From a virus: a stretch of DNA of 30,458 nt. The stretch is taken from positions 1 to 30,458 of IMG/VR virus record IMGVR_UViG_3300010883_000264, one strand, 5' to 3'. The notes beneath the pieces were generated by a model, which was not told the DNA's origin, searched no databases, and was given only the letters and a program-made list of their open reading frames with translations. Positions within the stretch are counted from its first letter, which is position 1, and each line of letters starts with the position of its first letter. This document shows, piece after piece, positions 6,527 through 13,582 of this stretch. Both the position numbers and the translations under genes were made by a program.

Positions 6527-7141
6527 TTATAATTGTTCCAATCTGATGGTTCCCGTAAAATTAACAATTGCATTTCCACTCGTTTTAATCAATGGCAAAA
6601 TCATTGCACCTTTCACAAGTGATTGCGATAAAACTAATGAAAAACATTCATACATATTTGAACTTACTGTTTTTGTAAATGTTTGAATATGTTTTATTGT
6701 GCCTTTACTTGCACCCGCACACAATGGTTGAATATACCATAATGATAAATCAACCGTAATTCCGGCATTAGCTATTAATGCACCTTCAAATGCAACTAAT
6801 GTTGGATTTGCGGATGTAACATTGTAAACAACCGCCGGTATAATATCCCCCCAAATAATATCAATATTATTGGTTGTTTGTTGTAAAAAATCGGTTGTCA
6901 AAGCAGGGTAAAAACTCCCATTGTAACCCTTCCAATTTGTGGAACTTCCGGTTTTGTTTTGATGATATCCGCGAATTGACTGAATGTCGATTTCTTTACC
7001 ACCACCACCACCACCCGCAACCGCCCACACCAAATTACCGGTTGCATCCTTTTGGCAAGTTGTGCCGTTTGATGCACCCGCAAAACCTTTTGGAACGTGC
7101 AATTGTAAATCCGTTAAATCCTTATGTAAATTTGATGCCAT
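6527..7141 (-). CDS. Possible tail-fibre or decoration structural protein
   Basis: 204 residues. ATG 7141 is chosen because it has the late-type leader (AAAAATAAA) and a regular N-terminus; the frame extends upstream to 7198 only by overlapping the 7155-7304 gene. The N-terminus (MASNLHKDLTDLQLHVPKGF) looks like an attachment or collar domain; residues 43-48 are six glycines, then a beta-rich C-terminal domain follows with no charged catalytic pattern. A Gly hinge plus beta-domain fits a virion surface or receptor-binding protein. It sits between the head-portal genes and lysis genes. Confidence 0.6.
   Translation of the reverse strand: MASNLHKDLTDLQLHVPKGFAGASNGTTCQKDATGNLVWAVAGGGGGGKEIDIQSIRGYHQNKTGSSTNWKGYNGSFYPALTTDFLQQTTNNIDIIWGDIIPAVVYNVTSANPTLVAFEGALIANAGITVDLSLWYIQPLCAGASKGTIKHIQTFTKTVSSNMYECFSLVLSQSLVKGAMILPLIKTSGNAIVNFTGTIRLEQL
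6998..7016. repeat. ACC trinucleotide run encoding six glycines
   Basis: Plus-strand ACC repeats encode residues 43-48 (all Gly) of the 6527-7141 protein. It marks a hinge and is a possible slip site in units of three, which would change hinge length without breaking the frame. Confidence 0.7.
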
Positions 7142-7154
7142 TTTATTTTTCTTT

Positions 7155-7304
7155 TTATTCGTTTTCTTTATTATCCCATTGTGAAACACACACGGCAATC
7201 CGTTGTGTTAAATTTGGGAAATCCACATTCATAATTTCCGTTTCAATACAACGTGCAATGAACGCATCTTTTGGTTCATCTTGATTTGGTGTTGGTAATG
7301 GCAT
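7155..7304 (-). CDS. Conserved 49-residue phage protein (portal-associated type)
   Basis: Reads MPLPTPNQDEPKDAFIARC at the N-terminus and ends RIAVCVSQWDNKENE. From memory this matches a widespread short phage family (pattern MPLPxPxxxExxDxFIxRC ... FPxxxQRxAVCxSQW) found beside portal and capsid genes. It starts one base after the connector gene ends and stops 13 nt before the next start. It is too short for many gene callers. Both Cys residues of the family pattern are retained. Function unknown. Confidence 0.85.
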   Translation of the reverse strand: MPLPTPNQDEPKDAFIARCIETEIMNVDFPNLTQRIAVCVSQWDNKENE

Positions 7305-7305
7305 A

Positions 7306-7845
7306 TCAATAAATAATCATTCCGTGTTGTTTACTCACGGATTGTTTTTTGTTGCAATCGGTTGATGATGATAATTTATATTCCGGAAATTCCGTTGAAT
7401 TCGTATCTAAAAATTCCATCATTGCTTGTAACATTACATTACCCCTTCGATATGTATCTTGTTTATAAACGTTTAAAGTTTTTGCATCAACCGCCTTTGA
7501 GAATTCAGGCATTGCCGTTACAATTCCACTTGATGTTGAATTATCTTGAATTTCGTTGATTACTTCAAAACGAACAAACCACGCAAAACACGGAATTAAC
7601 CATTGAGCCAAAAAATTTGTTTCTTGTGTTGTTGGTGTTCCATCCGGTGTTGAATTGAAAACCTTTTTCAAATGCAAATAAAAGTCCGCCCCAATTGCAC
7701 TTTTTAAATGTGCAAATTCTGCCATTTGAATTAAATTTTCTGAAATTAAATTGATATCCGTGTTTGCATTCGTAAATGAATATTGAATTGTTTGTTGTGC
7801 CGTAATTAACGTATCATATCCTAAATAATTTTTTGTGATTGCCAT
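7306..7845 (-). CDS. Probable head-tail connector protein (DUF6712-like)
   Basis: 179 residues; ATG 7845 lies 4 nt after the portal stop and is preferred over 7887, which would overlap the portal. Helical with segments ENLIQMAEFAHLKSAIGADF and WLIPCFAWFVRFEVINEI, a helix-bundle pattern I associate with Bacteroidota phage connector proteins next to the portal. In other siphoviruses such proteins seal the portal and bind the tail. The assignment leans on position and the resemblance. Confidence 0.65.
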   Translation of the reverse strand: MAITKNYLGYDTLITAQQTIQYSFTNANTDINLISENLIQMAEFAHLKSAIGADFYLHLKKVFNSTPDGTPTTQETNFLAQWLIPCFAWFVRFEVINEIQDNSTSSGIVTAMPEFSKAVDAKTLNVYKQDTYRRGNVMLQAMMEFLDTNSTEFPEYKLSSSTDCNKKQSVSKQHGMIIY

Positions 7846-7849
7846 AATA

Positions 7850-9085
7850 TTAAATTGTTGTTTTTGGTTGTAAAACTCTATCACCATCTTCGGTTGCTTC
7901 GAATCCTAAAACCAAACGTTGTTCATTAATAGTTAAAACCGTTGATGGCACAATATCGGATAAAAATGATACCGGCGGTTCATATATAATTTCAAAATCT
8001 GAAATATCTAATGTTGTTAAATCACCAATGATTTTTTGAATCTTTCCAAAAATCAAACTTTCAACATCTTTGATAATTGTTCCCATCACCATTTCCCACG
8101 CAACACGAATTTCATTTCCCGTTGAACTTAATTTGCCGGAACTTACAATTCCACTCATTGCCGGTTGCCAACGGTGCGAAGTGATAATGTTTTGGGATGT
8201 CAGTTTTTGCAATTCCATAAATGAACCATCTTTTGCATCGGATAAAACGGTAACACTTGCGGGTGCGGTATCACCATTTTTTACAAGGAATAAAATCTTT
8301 GAATTATTATCTCGCCCCGTCCATTTTTCTTGTGCTTCTTTTACTAATTTTTCCGCTTCTTCTTCACCCATATCACCATTGATTTCAACAATTGCGCTTG
8401 GTGTAAAATTATTTTTAAACTTGGATAAATTATAATTTTGTAATTGGTGATCTATGGATAGCCATTCAAGGGATGCAACAAAATCCGGTAATCCGTAATA
8501 ATTAAATGTTGCTTCATAATCTTTGAATTGAACAATCGAAGTGTTTTTTTCAAAATCAGGATAAACCGGAACAATTACCGCATCATTTTTTGATGATCCA
8601 TATTCCGCCCAATTTGGGTGAATGTAAATATGTTTTTGATCTTTAGAAACACGGCACTTTGTTGCATCAATATGGAATAAATTTATCCCACCTTCATATT
8701 TTACGATTTGCATATATGCGTTCCCAAATGAATAATAATCATCTATGATGCGCCCGTAAACCTCACGTAATGATTCGCCGGTGTTTACATCCTTAATAAA
8801 ATCTTCAACATCGGGATTTTCGGAAAAAAAGTTTTTCCCCATAGATAAGATTTTTTTTTGACCTAAAATTGCACGGTGTGTTGGTGATTGCCTTTTTACC
8901 TCCGCTAAAAATTGTGGAAATAAATTATCTTCACCACTCGGAACAAACGGTGTGCGAATAGATTTTAAATTAACGTCCTCACGTATTTTTTCGGGAACGC
9001 CAATATTGAAAACATCGAATTTAGTAAAACCTTTTTTTTTCGCAACGTCTTTAATCGTTTGCGTTGTTTTCTTCGATTTCTTCAT
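7850..9085 (-). CDS. Portal protein (HK97/PBSX type)
   Basis: 411 residues, the usual portal length. Typical portal features are visible in order: an N-terminal region (residues about 30-75) with PSGEDNLFPQFL; the clip/stem region with YYSFGNAYMQIVK; the segment YYGLPDFVASLEWL followed by QLQNYNLSKFKNNFTPSAIV; and a C-terminal helical region. The portal forms the dodecameric DNA channel at one capsid vertex and docks terminase. Its ATG lies inside the end of the 9051-9242 gene (35-nt overlap). Unusually it is transcribed after the capsid gene and far from terminase. Confidence 0.93.
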   Translation of the reverse strand: MKKSKKTTQTIKDVAKKKGFTKFDVFNIGVPEKIREDVNLKSIRTPFVPSGEDNLFPQFLAEVKRQSPTHRAILGQKKILSMGKNFFSENPDVEDFIKDVNTGESLREVYGRIIDDYYSFGNAYMQIVKYEGGINLFHIDATKCRVSKDQKHIYIHPNWAEYGSSKNDAVIVPVYPDFEKNTSIVQFKDYEATFNYYGLPDFVASLEWLSIDHQLQNYNLSKFKNNFTPSAIVEINGDMGEEEAEKLVKEAQEKWTGRDNNSKILFLVKNGDTAPASVTVLSDAKDGSFMELQKLTSQNIITSHRWQPAMSGIVSSGKLSSTGNEIRVAWEMVMGTIIKDVESLIFGKIQKIIGDLTTLDISDFEIIYEPPVSFLSDIVPSTVLTINEQRLVLGFEATEDGDRVLQPKTTI

Positions 9086-9242
9086 TTTTTTGTGTTGATT
9101 TGATTTCCTTTACGTGTTGAAATCCAATTTTATACAATTCTTTTAATTCCTTTTGTGTTACTTGTGTTGGGTAATAATCCCTTCCATTATGTCGAAATTT
9201 TTTCGCCCTTGCAACATCTTGTGTTAATTTATATTTAGCCAT
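9051..9242 (-). CDS. Unknown small structural-region protein
   Basis: 63 residues, ATG 9242 after a late-type A/T leader. The N-terminus (KYKLTQDVARAKKFRHNGRD) followed by VTQKELKELYKIGFQHV and an acidic Asn-rich tail resembles short proteins encoded next to portal genes in Bacteroidota phages. First gene after a strong terminator, so it may start a separate transcript; no good promoter was seen in 9243-9290. Confidence 0.75.
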   Translation of the reverse strand: MAKYKLTQDVARAKKFRHNGRDYYPTQVTQKELKELYKIGFQHVKEIKSTQKNEEIEENNAND

Positions 9243-9290
9243 TTTAATTTATTTTTATTTTTCTAAAATTACAACTTTTATTTTTTAGAT

Positions 9291-9325
9291 AAAAAAAATT
9301 GGGAACACTCTTAAATGTTCCCAAT
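9291..9325 (-). terminator. Strong intrinsic terminator after the capsid/tail-tube genes
   Basis: A perfect 10-bp stem, ATTGGGAACA (9298-9307) with TGTTCCCAAT (9316-9325), 8-nt loop, and eight or more T residues on the minus strand. A weaker 7-bp inverted repeat (ATTTGAA/TTCAAAT) sits next to it at 9329-9347. It splits the head genes into two transcripts. Confidence 0.85.
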
Positions 9326-9381
9326 CTTATTTGAATACATTTCAAATTTAATCTAATTTTTACATATTAAATAACCTCCAT

Positions 9382-9948
9382 TTAAATAAATGGTGCAACG
9401 GTTGTGCTTCCCGTATATTCACGCGGGTATTCGCCTTGTTGCGTTGTTATTGTGATCAAAGTTCCGTTTGCATCTTGCAATGCCATACCGGTTGCCTCTG
9501 CACCGCTTGTAAACTCCATATATGCGGTTTCATCAAAAATTTCATCCCAACCTAAAACAAACTTATATGTTGCGGGTATTGGTGAAACGCAATCATCTGC
9601 ATAAGATTCAACAACCGCCGTAATTCCGCATGATGTAACTAATTCCATTAAATCAAAATTCACAACTCCGGTTACTTTTGGAATGTAAAATTCTAATGAA
9701 ATATCAATCATTGTTGAACCGTTTTCACGTGTTGCATCCGCCGTAAATCCCGCCGTTCCACGATCAAATTGCCATTTGTAAAATACTTTTGATGCAACCA
9801 TTGTTACCGCATCGTAATCTAATAATCCCGCCGTTGTTCCCGCCGTGAATGATTCAATATCATCCGTGTTTGTTAACCAAATTGTTTTTAATCCGCCACG
9901 TCTATTGCGGTCGCAACAAACAACGGTGTGTCCTGATGTTATAGCCAT
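9382..9948 (-). CDS. Probable major tail (tube) protein
   Basis: 188 residues, beta-rich. The N-terminus (SGHTVVCCDRNRRGGLKTIW) and the C-terminal pattern GMALQDANGTLITITTQQGE are those of a structural protein I associate with Flavobacteriia phages and usually annotated as the tail tube or a virion structural protein. It follows the capsid gene directly, with 22 bp between them. It could instead be a head decoration protein. Two adjacent Cys (11-12) and a later Cys pair are unusual for a virion beta protein. Confidence 0.6.
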   Translation of the reverse strand: MAITSGHTVVCCDRNRRGGLKTIWLTNTDDIESFTAGTTAGLLDYDAVTMVASKVFYKWQFDRGTAGFTADATRENGSTMIDISLEFYIPKVTGVVNFDLMELVTSCGITAVVESYADDCVSPIPATYKFVLGWDEIFDETAYMEFTSGAEATGMALQDANGTLITITTQQGEYPREYTGSTTVAPFI

Positions 9949-9970
9949 AATTTTTTTTTATTTAATTTTA

Positions 9971-10954
9971 TTAATATCCAATTACAACCAATGAATCATG
10001 CAAGAATTGAACGCCTAATTTGAAATATGCACGAACATAAACTTTTTCCGTTAGATCATCATAAAACATTTTCATTTCGCCTTCGGGATCGTTTGTATCG
10101 GTTCCAACTGCTAAGTTTTGTTTTGCTACGTAAACCGCACGAACATCCGTTGCAATTGCACGTTGTGTTGTTGCAACATCCCAATCATACATTGGTATTA
10201 CTTCAACACCTCTGAAATACACTTTCATTGATCCATCAACTAATTGTGAAAATCCCTCCGCATTTCCCAAATCTTCTAATGAAGTTAAGTAATCATCATA
10301 AATTAAACGTGAAACATAAAATCCTTTTTCATTATTTGCAACACCTTGTAATGCACTTGGTGCATTCGCCCACATTGCACGTAATGCCGTTAAACCATTT
10401 CCGGCAATAAACGCACCGGATGCCGGAATTGTTACTTTGTTTCCATTAACAACCGCATCCGCTTCTAACAATTTCCACCATCCATTTGTTGAATTGTAGC
10501 ATGATGCACTTGCACCCGCTTCCGCCGTATCACCAAACCATGCCAAACGGATCACATCACGAGAAATGCCATTTCTAACATTTTGTAAAATGGTATCCAT
10601 TAGTTGTGTTCCTTCTAAATTAAAAACGTTAATTCCATTTCTAAATGATTCTTCTAAATATGTTCCAAAGAATTCATCTTGACATTGTGAAACGGCTACA
10701 CGCATACGCCCCGCCGTAATTACTTTATCATTTACATCAAAAACATTTCCCGTGTCCGTTGATGAACATCCGGTGTATTTTTGAACTATACAACTAAGCG
10801 AATCCGCCGTGTATAAATTCATAACGTGTTTCACGTTTGGTATTACTCGGAATTGCATTAAATCCGAATCACGAAAGATTGGTTCCAAAAACAATTCCGT
10901 AAAATTCGCACCGCTATAAGTTGCGGTGATATTGTCATGTGCTACGTTTGCCAT
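9971..10954 (-). CDS. Major capsid protein (HK97 fold)
   Basis: 327 residues. The first residues match the N-terminus common to Flavobacteriia phage capsids (NITATYSGANFTELFLEPIF), followed by a long helical region (FNLEGTQLMDTILQNVRNG), the mid-domain and the C-terminal segment ending FKLGVQFLHDSLVVIGY. It lies directly after the protease/scaffold gene as expected of a prohead operon. No long N-terminal pro-piece is seen, consistent with a separate scaffold. Late-type leader: AATTAAAATAAAAATAAAATGGC. Confidence 0.92.
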   Translation of the reverse strand: MANVAHDNITATYSGANFTELFLEPIFRDSDLMQFRVIPNVKHVMNLYTADSLSCIVQKYTGCSSTDTGNVFDVNDKVITAGRMRVAVSQCQDEFFGTYLEESFRNGINVFNLEGTQLMDTILQNVRNGISRDVIRLAWFGDTAEAGASASCYNSTNGWWKLLEADAVVNGNKVTIPASGAFIAGNGLTALRAMWANAPSALQGVANNEKGFYVSRLIYDDYLTSLEDLGNAEGFSQLVDGSMKVYFRGVEVIPMYDWDVATTQRAIATDVRAVYVAKQNLAVGTDTNDPEGEMKMFYDDLTEKVYVRAYFKLGVQFLHDSLVVIGY

Positions 10955-10984
10955 TTTATTTTTATTTTAATTTTAATTTTTTTG

Positions 10985-11410
10985 TTATGCTTTGCGTTGT
11001 AGTGTTTTCACCATTGCATTAAAAAATGCCATGTTTGGATCCATTATTGAATTTTCAATTAGTTGTGGATCACCTGATGGTGTTACATCGGTTTTTCCCG
11101 CTTTGATTTTTGAAATTTCTTTTGCTTGATTTAGAATTTCAAGGTTTGCAACTTCTAATTCTTGCGTTTTATTTTCAACCTCTGCTTCGCTCATTCCCAT
11201 TTTTTCTTCAATGGCCTTTATTGCCATATCCAAATTATCAACACGGTCTTTCAATTCTTCATAAGATAACGCCCAATCCGCATTTTCGGCGGGTGTTCCT
11301 TCTTCGTGTCCTTCTTCGTGTTCGTTTTTAACACCTAACATTGATTTGATTTTTCCAATTAATGATGCTTCATTTGAAACAACATTTTCATTTTGCGTAT
11401 TTTCCGCCAT
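10985..11410 (-). other. Possible independent scaffold product from an internal start
   Basis: An in-frame ATG at 11410 (residue 208 of the protease gene) is preceded by TCAAAACGTT and starts MAENTQNENVV, exactly where the protease domain ends. The resulting 141-residue product would be acidic and coiled-coil (EELKDRVDNLDMAIKAIEEK), like a scaffold. Lambda makes Nu3 from C by the same principle. This is inferred; no expression evidence exists here. Confidence 0.4.
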
Positions 11411-12031
11411 AACGTTTTGATTTGATTTATTTATAATATTGTTTATTTTTTTTTCCGTAATATTTTGAAATTTTGAAATGTCATAATTGTTTTCAATTTT
11501 CAATGATTGCGTTATAGTATTTGCCAAACCTAATTCCAACGTTTCGGTTGAATTAAACCATGATTCAACATCCATTAAATTAATATAATGTTGCGCATCA
11601 TGTTTTGATTTTGATGCGTATATATCGGCAATCTCATTTCTGATTTTATCTAAAATGTCCGCCGTTTTTCTTAATTCGTTTGCATCACCTCCCGACATTG
11701 CAAATGGATTGTGAATCATAAACAAAGAATTTTCCGCCATTTCGATTTGATCACCCGCCATTGCAATAACCGATGCAATGGATGCACAAATTCCCTCAAC
11801 TTTCGTTGTTACTTTTTTGGTGTGTGTTTTTAAAGCATTGTAAATTGCTAATCCATCGAAAACGGATCCACCCAAAGAATTAATATGAACATCAATGTTT
11901 TTATCCTTAACCGCTTTTAGTTCATTGATAAAACTTTTCGCATTAACATCAAATCCGCCAACCTCCGAATAAATATAAATATCCGCCGTTTCTGAATTTG
12001 CCTTGTTTTTAATGTCGAACCATTTATTCAT
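10985..12031 (-). CDS. Prohead maturation protease (ClpP/S14 type) fused to scaffold-like C-terminus
   Basis: 348 residues. Residues about 15-190 form a ClpP-like serine protease: INSLGGSVFDGLAIYNAL near the oxyanion strand, nucleophile S84 in EGICASIASVIAMAG, and H107 in FMIHNP. Residues about 208-348 are acidic with a coiled coil and no protease motif, typical of a scaffold. It processes the scaffold and perhaps other prohead proteins before DNA packaging. It lies 30 bp from the capsid gene. A -7-like element at 12036-12043 lies only 4 nt before its ATG. Confidence 0.92.
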   Translation of the reverse strand: MNKWFDIKNKANSETADIYIYSEVGGFDVNAKSFINELKAVKDKNIDVHINSLGGSVFDGLAIYNALKTHTKKVTTKVEGICASIASVIAMAGDQIEMAENSLFMIHNPFAMSGGDANELRKTADILDKIRNEIADIYASKSKHDAQHYINLMDVESWFNSTETLELGLANTITQSLKIENNYDISKFQNITEKKINNIINKSNQNVMAENTQNENVVSNEASLIGKIKSMLGVKNEHEEGHEEGTPAENADWALSYEELKDRVDNLDMAIKAIEEKMGMSEAEVENKTQELEVANLEILNQAKEISKIKAGKTDVTPSGDPQLIENSIMDPNMAFFNAMVKTLQRKA

Positions 12032-12035
12032 TCAA

Positions 12036-12043
12036 CAAAAATA
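12036..12043 (-). promoter_or_regulatory. Possible -7 promoter element close to a start codon
   Basis: TATTTTTG on the minus strand fits TAnnTTTG but has no TTG at the usual spacing. It lies 4 nt before the protease ATG, so transcription would begin at or near the start codon. The 26986-26993 site has the same arrangement. Confidence 0.35.
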
Positions 12044-12080
12044 TATAACGTGAAAAATAATTTTACGAAATAACGAGAAT

Positions 12081-12107
12081 AAAAAAACACCGACAAATTG
12101 CCGGTGC
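12081..12107 (-). terminator. Terminator ending the small-gene cassette
   Basis: CACCG (12088-12092) pairs with CGGTG (12102-12106), extended inward with one mismatch by CAA/TTG; seven T residues follow on the minus strand. It isolates the cassette at 12131-12857 from the protease gene. Confidence 0.8.
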
Positions 12108-12130
12108 TTTAATTTTTGTGTTTTGTTTTT

Positions 12131-12313
12131 TTAATCGTCTAATAAATAATTTAAAACAATATCATATTCAAGTTTAAATAATTGTTTTAATTCAATTGCA
12201 CTTAGTTCTTCAATGTCTTTATCTAAAAATAAATTTGAAAAATCATTAAGTGATTTTGTAGATTCATCAATTGTTTCTTTTGTGTTTCTAATAATATGTT
12301 TTGTGTTACTCAT
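12131..12313 (-). CDS. Unknown 60-residue acidic cassette protein
   Basis: ATG 12313 carries the early leader AAACCCAAAACAAACCATT; an upstream ATG at 12349 falls inside the hairpin and is rejected. The sequence is helical and acidic towards the C-terminus (DKDIEELSAIELKQLFKLEY). No family recognised. Small acidic phage proteins of this type often bind host proteins or mimic DNA, but nothing here shows that. It is the last of three genes in the cassette. Confidence 0.75.
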   Translation of the reverse strand: MSNTKHIIRNTKETIDESTKSLNDFSNLFLDKDIEELSAIELKQLFKLEYDIVLNYLLDD

Positions 12314-12332
12314 AATGGTTTGTTTTGGGTTT

Positions 12333-12361
12333 TTAATAAAGGGGTGCAATTCGCACCCCTT
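12333..12361 (-). terminator. Intergenic hairpin in cassette
   Basis: GGGGTGC (12341-12347) pairs with GCACCCC (12353-12359), extended by AA/TT to 9 bp with a 5-nt loop. The downstream T-run is weak on the minus strand, so this may be a processing or stability hairpin rather than an efficient terminator. Confidence 0.6.
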
Positions 12362-12366
12362 GTTTT

Positions 12367-12522
12367 TTATTTTACGATTTGTGTTAAATGATCATATAAC
12401 AATTGCATTTGATTTTCAAATGATAATGGTTTTTTGTTTCCATTTTCTGATTTACTGAATTCGTTGTAATAATAATCAAGATACTTCTCAATTGTTGTTT
12501 TTTGTTTTTGTGTAATTTTCAT
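12367..12522 (-). CDS. Unknown 51-residue cassette protein
   Basis: ATG 12522 follows TTAAAACAAACAATT, close to the early leader. The protein is basic at the N-terminus (MKITQKQKTTIEKYLDYYYN) and helical. It ends 6 nt before the next hairpin. Sub-threshold in length for most gene callers, but flanked by a correct leader and hairpin. Function unknown. Confidence 0.7.
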   Translation of the reverse strand: MKITQKQKTTIEKYLDYYYNEFSKSENGNKKPLSFENQMQLLYDHLTQIVK

Positions 12523-12554
12523 AATTGTTTGTTTTAATAAATTTGTTTGTTTGT

Positions 12555-12569
12555 TTACGCTTTCTTCAT
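12555..12569 (-). other. Four-codon open reading frame (ATG AAG AAA GCG TAA)
   Basis: It sits directly behind a canonical early leader (AAACCCAAAAACAACCA) and 33 nt before the next real start. It may be a leader peptide that feeds ribosomes into the downstream gene, or the remnant of a deleted gene. Confidence 0.35.
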
Positions 12570-12587
12570 TGGTTGTTTTTGGGTTTT

Positions 12588-12612
12588 AATAATGCGGGGA
12601 TCTCACCCGCCC
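12588..12612 (-). terminator. Intergenic hairpin in cassette
   Basis: GCGGG (12594-12598) pairs with CCCGC (12606-12610) around TGAGATC read on the minus strand. The same stem and loop occur at 29947-29975; 312-340 differs by one loop base. The T-run is poor (ATTATTAAAA). Confidence 0.6.
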
Positions 12613-12618
12613 TTTTTT

Positions 12619-12798
12619 TTAATTTGTTTTAATTAATGGCTTTAGTATTGAATAAACCATTAAACCGATATTTGCATTAAAATATTTTGATTGACATGTT
12701 TTTGAATCTTTACCGTATTTTCTAACATCGCCAATTGTTTGTGCTTCAATCATCATTGCTCTAAGATTAATCATTTGGTGTAGGTTTGAATTTTTCAT
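12619..12798 (-). CDS. Unknown 59-residue cassette protein
   Basis: ATG 12798 stands behind AAAAACAAACATT and a consensus promoter, so expression is well supported. The protein starts MKNSNLHQMINLRAMMIEAQ and continues TIGDVRKYGKDSKTC. It is mainly helical, Met-rich near the N-terminus, with a single Cys. No family recognised. It is the first gene of the cassette. Confidence 0.8.
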   Translation of the reverse strand: MKNSNLHQMINLRAMMIEAQTIGDVRKYGKDSKTCQSKYFNANIGLMVYSILKPLIKTN

Positions 12799-12827
12799 AA
12801 TGTTTGTTTTTGTTTGTTTGATTACCT

Positions 12828-12857
12828 CAAAGATACAACAAACTTTTACTAAATCAA
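12828..12857 (-). promoter_or_regulatory. Bacteroidota-type promoter of the small-gene cassette
   Basis: TTG at 12857-12855, 19 nt, TATCTTTG at 12835-12828 on the minus strand. It is essentially identical to the early-region promoters although it lies among structural genes. Confidence 0.85.
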
Positions 12858-12886
12858 CATTATTTTTACTTTAATGTGAAATTAGT

Positions 12887-13276
12887 TTATAAAACACGGT
12901 CTTTCAATGCTTTACGTGTCTTATTTTTATTTGATTCTTTGATTTTTATCTTGTAATCCGTGATAATTGTGGCATTTTTAGTGAATTTTGACCGGTATTT
13001 GTATACAATACTTTGAATTTGCCGGTCTGACATTTCATATTTTATTGCTAAATCCATGAATGTATGTGTAATGTGTCCTTTGTTAACCTTCAACAATGCA
13101 TCAAAATCGTGAATAATTAGATAGTTTCTAATTCTTGTGGGTTCACACAACCCTTTTTCCGCTAAATGATACACAACATCCTTTGTTGTGGCATATTCTC
13201 CAAATCTCGTTTGAACTTCAACCCACATTATTTCTATGAAATCAACGATTAAATTTATTTTATTTGGTTTTGCCAT
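12887..13276 (-). CDS. Helix-turn-helix-like protein
   Basis: 129 residues. Residues about 71-95 (HTFMDLAIKYEMSDRQIQSI) read as a helix-turn-helix in which SDRQIQSIVYKYRSKF would be the recognition helix. The region 29-65 contains another possible helical DNA-binding segment, and the C-terminal 30 residues are very basic. It could control late genes or bind packaging DNA; neither is shown. The start overlaps the upstream gene by 22 nt. Confidence 0.75.
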   Translation of the reverse strand: MAKPNKINLIVDFIEIMWVEVQTRFGEYATTKDVVYHLAEKGLCEPTRIRNYLIIHDFDALLKVNKGHITHTFMDLAIKYEMSDRQIQSIVYKYRSKFTKNATIITDYKIKIKESNKNKTRKALKDRVL

Positions 13277-13524
13277 ATTTTATAAATGTTAAACATAAAA
13301 TCCACCATCTTTTTTGCGCATCCACCACATCCAAAAATGTTTGGTGTAATCTTCGGATCAACATATTTTTGAAAATACGGTAATAACTCCAAACCATTTT
13401 TTCTTGGGATCATCCAATTACCACGTGCATCACGGTGTTTTAAAAATAATTTTACCATCCGCGTAATTTCTATTTTATCCGGTGCGGTTATTTCATTTGC
13501 AATTTCTAATTCTCGCGGTGTCAT
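13255..13524 (-). CDS. Small protein with CGGC motif
   Basis: 89 residues with ATG 13524, preceded by GATAAA. A TTG start at 13572 would lengthen it to 105 residues but would lie at or before the transcript start predicted from the promoter at 13583-13612. Residues 65-72 are GCGGCAKK, a pair of Cys spaced like a metal or disulfide site; from memory this motif recurs in Bacteroidota phage proteins placed near tail or head genes. Function unknown. Confidence 0.7.
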   Translation of the reverse strand: MTPRELEIANEITAPDKIEITRMVKLFLKHRDARGNWMIPRKNGLELLPYFQKYVDPKITPNIFGCGGCAKKMVDFMFNIYKIWQNQIK

Positions 13525-13582
13525 TTTATCGGTTATGGATTTTTTATATCTTGGTAATGTCAAAACTAACAAATTATTTTAA

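Noticed and set aside
9329-9347. 7-bp inverted repeat ATTTGAA/TTCAAAT
   Set aside because: AT-rich, adjacent to a much stronger terminator; too weak to call an operator on its own.
9352-9381. GGAGG sequence near the end of the tail-tube gene, followed by ATGTAA
   Set aside because: A Shine-Dalgarno-like motif with a start immediately followed by a stop; Bacteroidota rarely use such sites and no gene follows until after the terminator.
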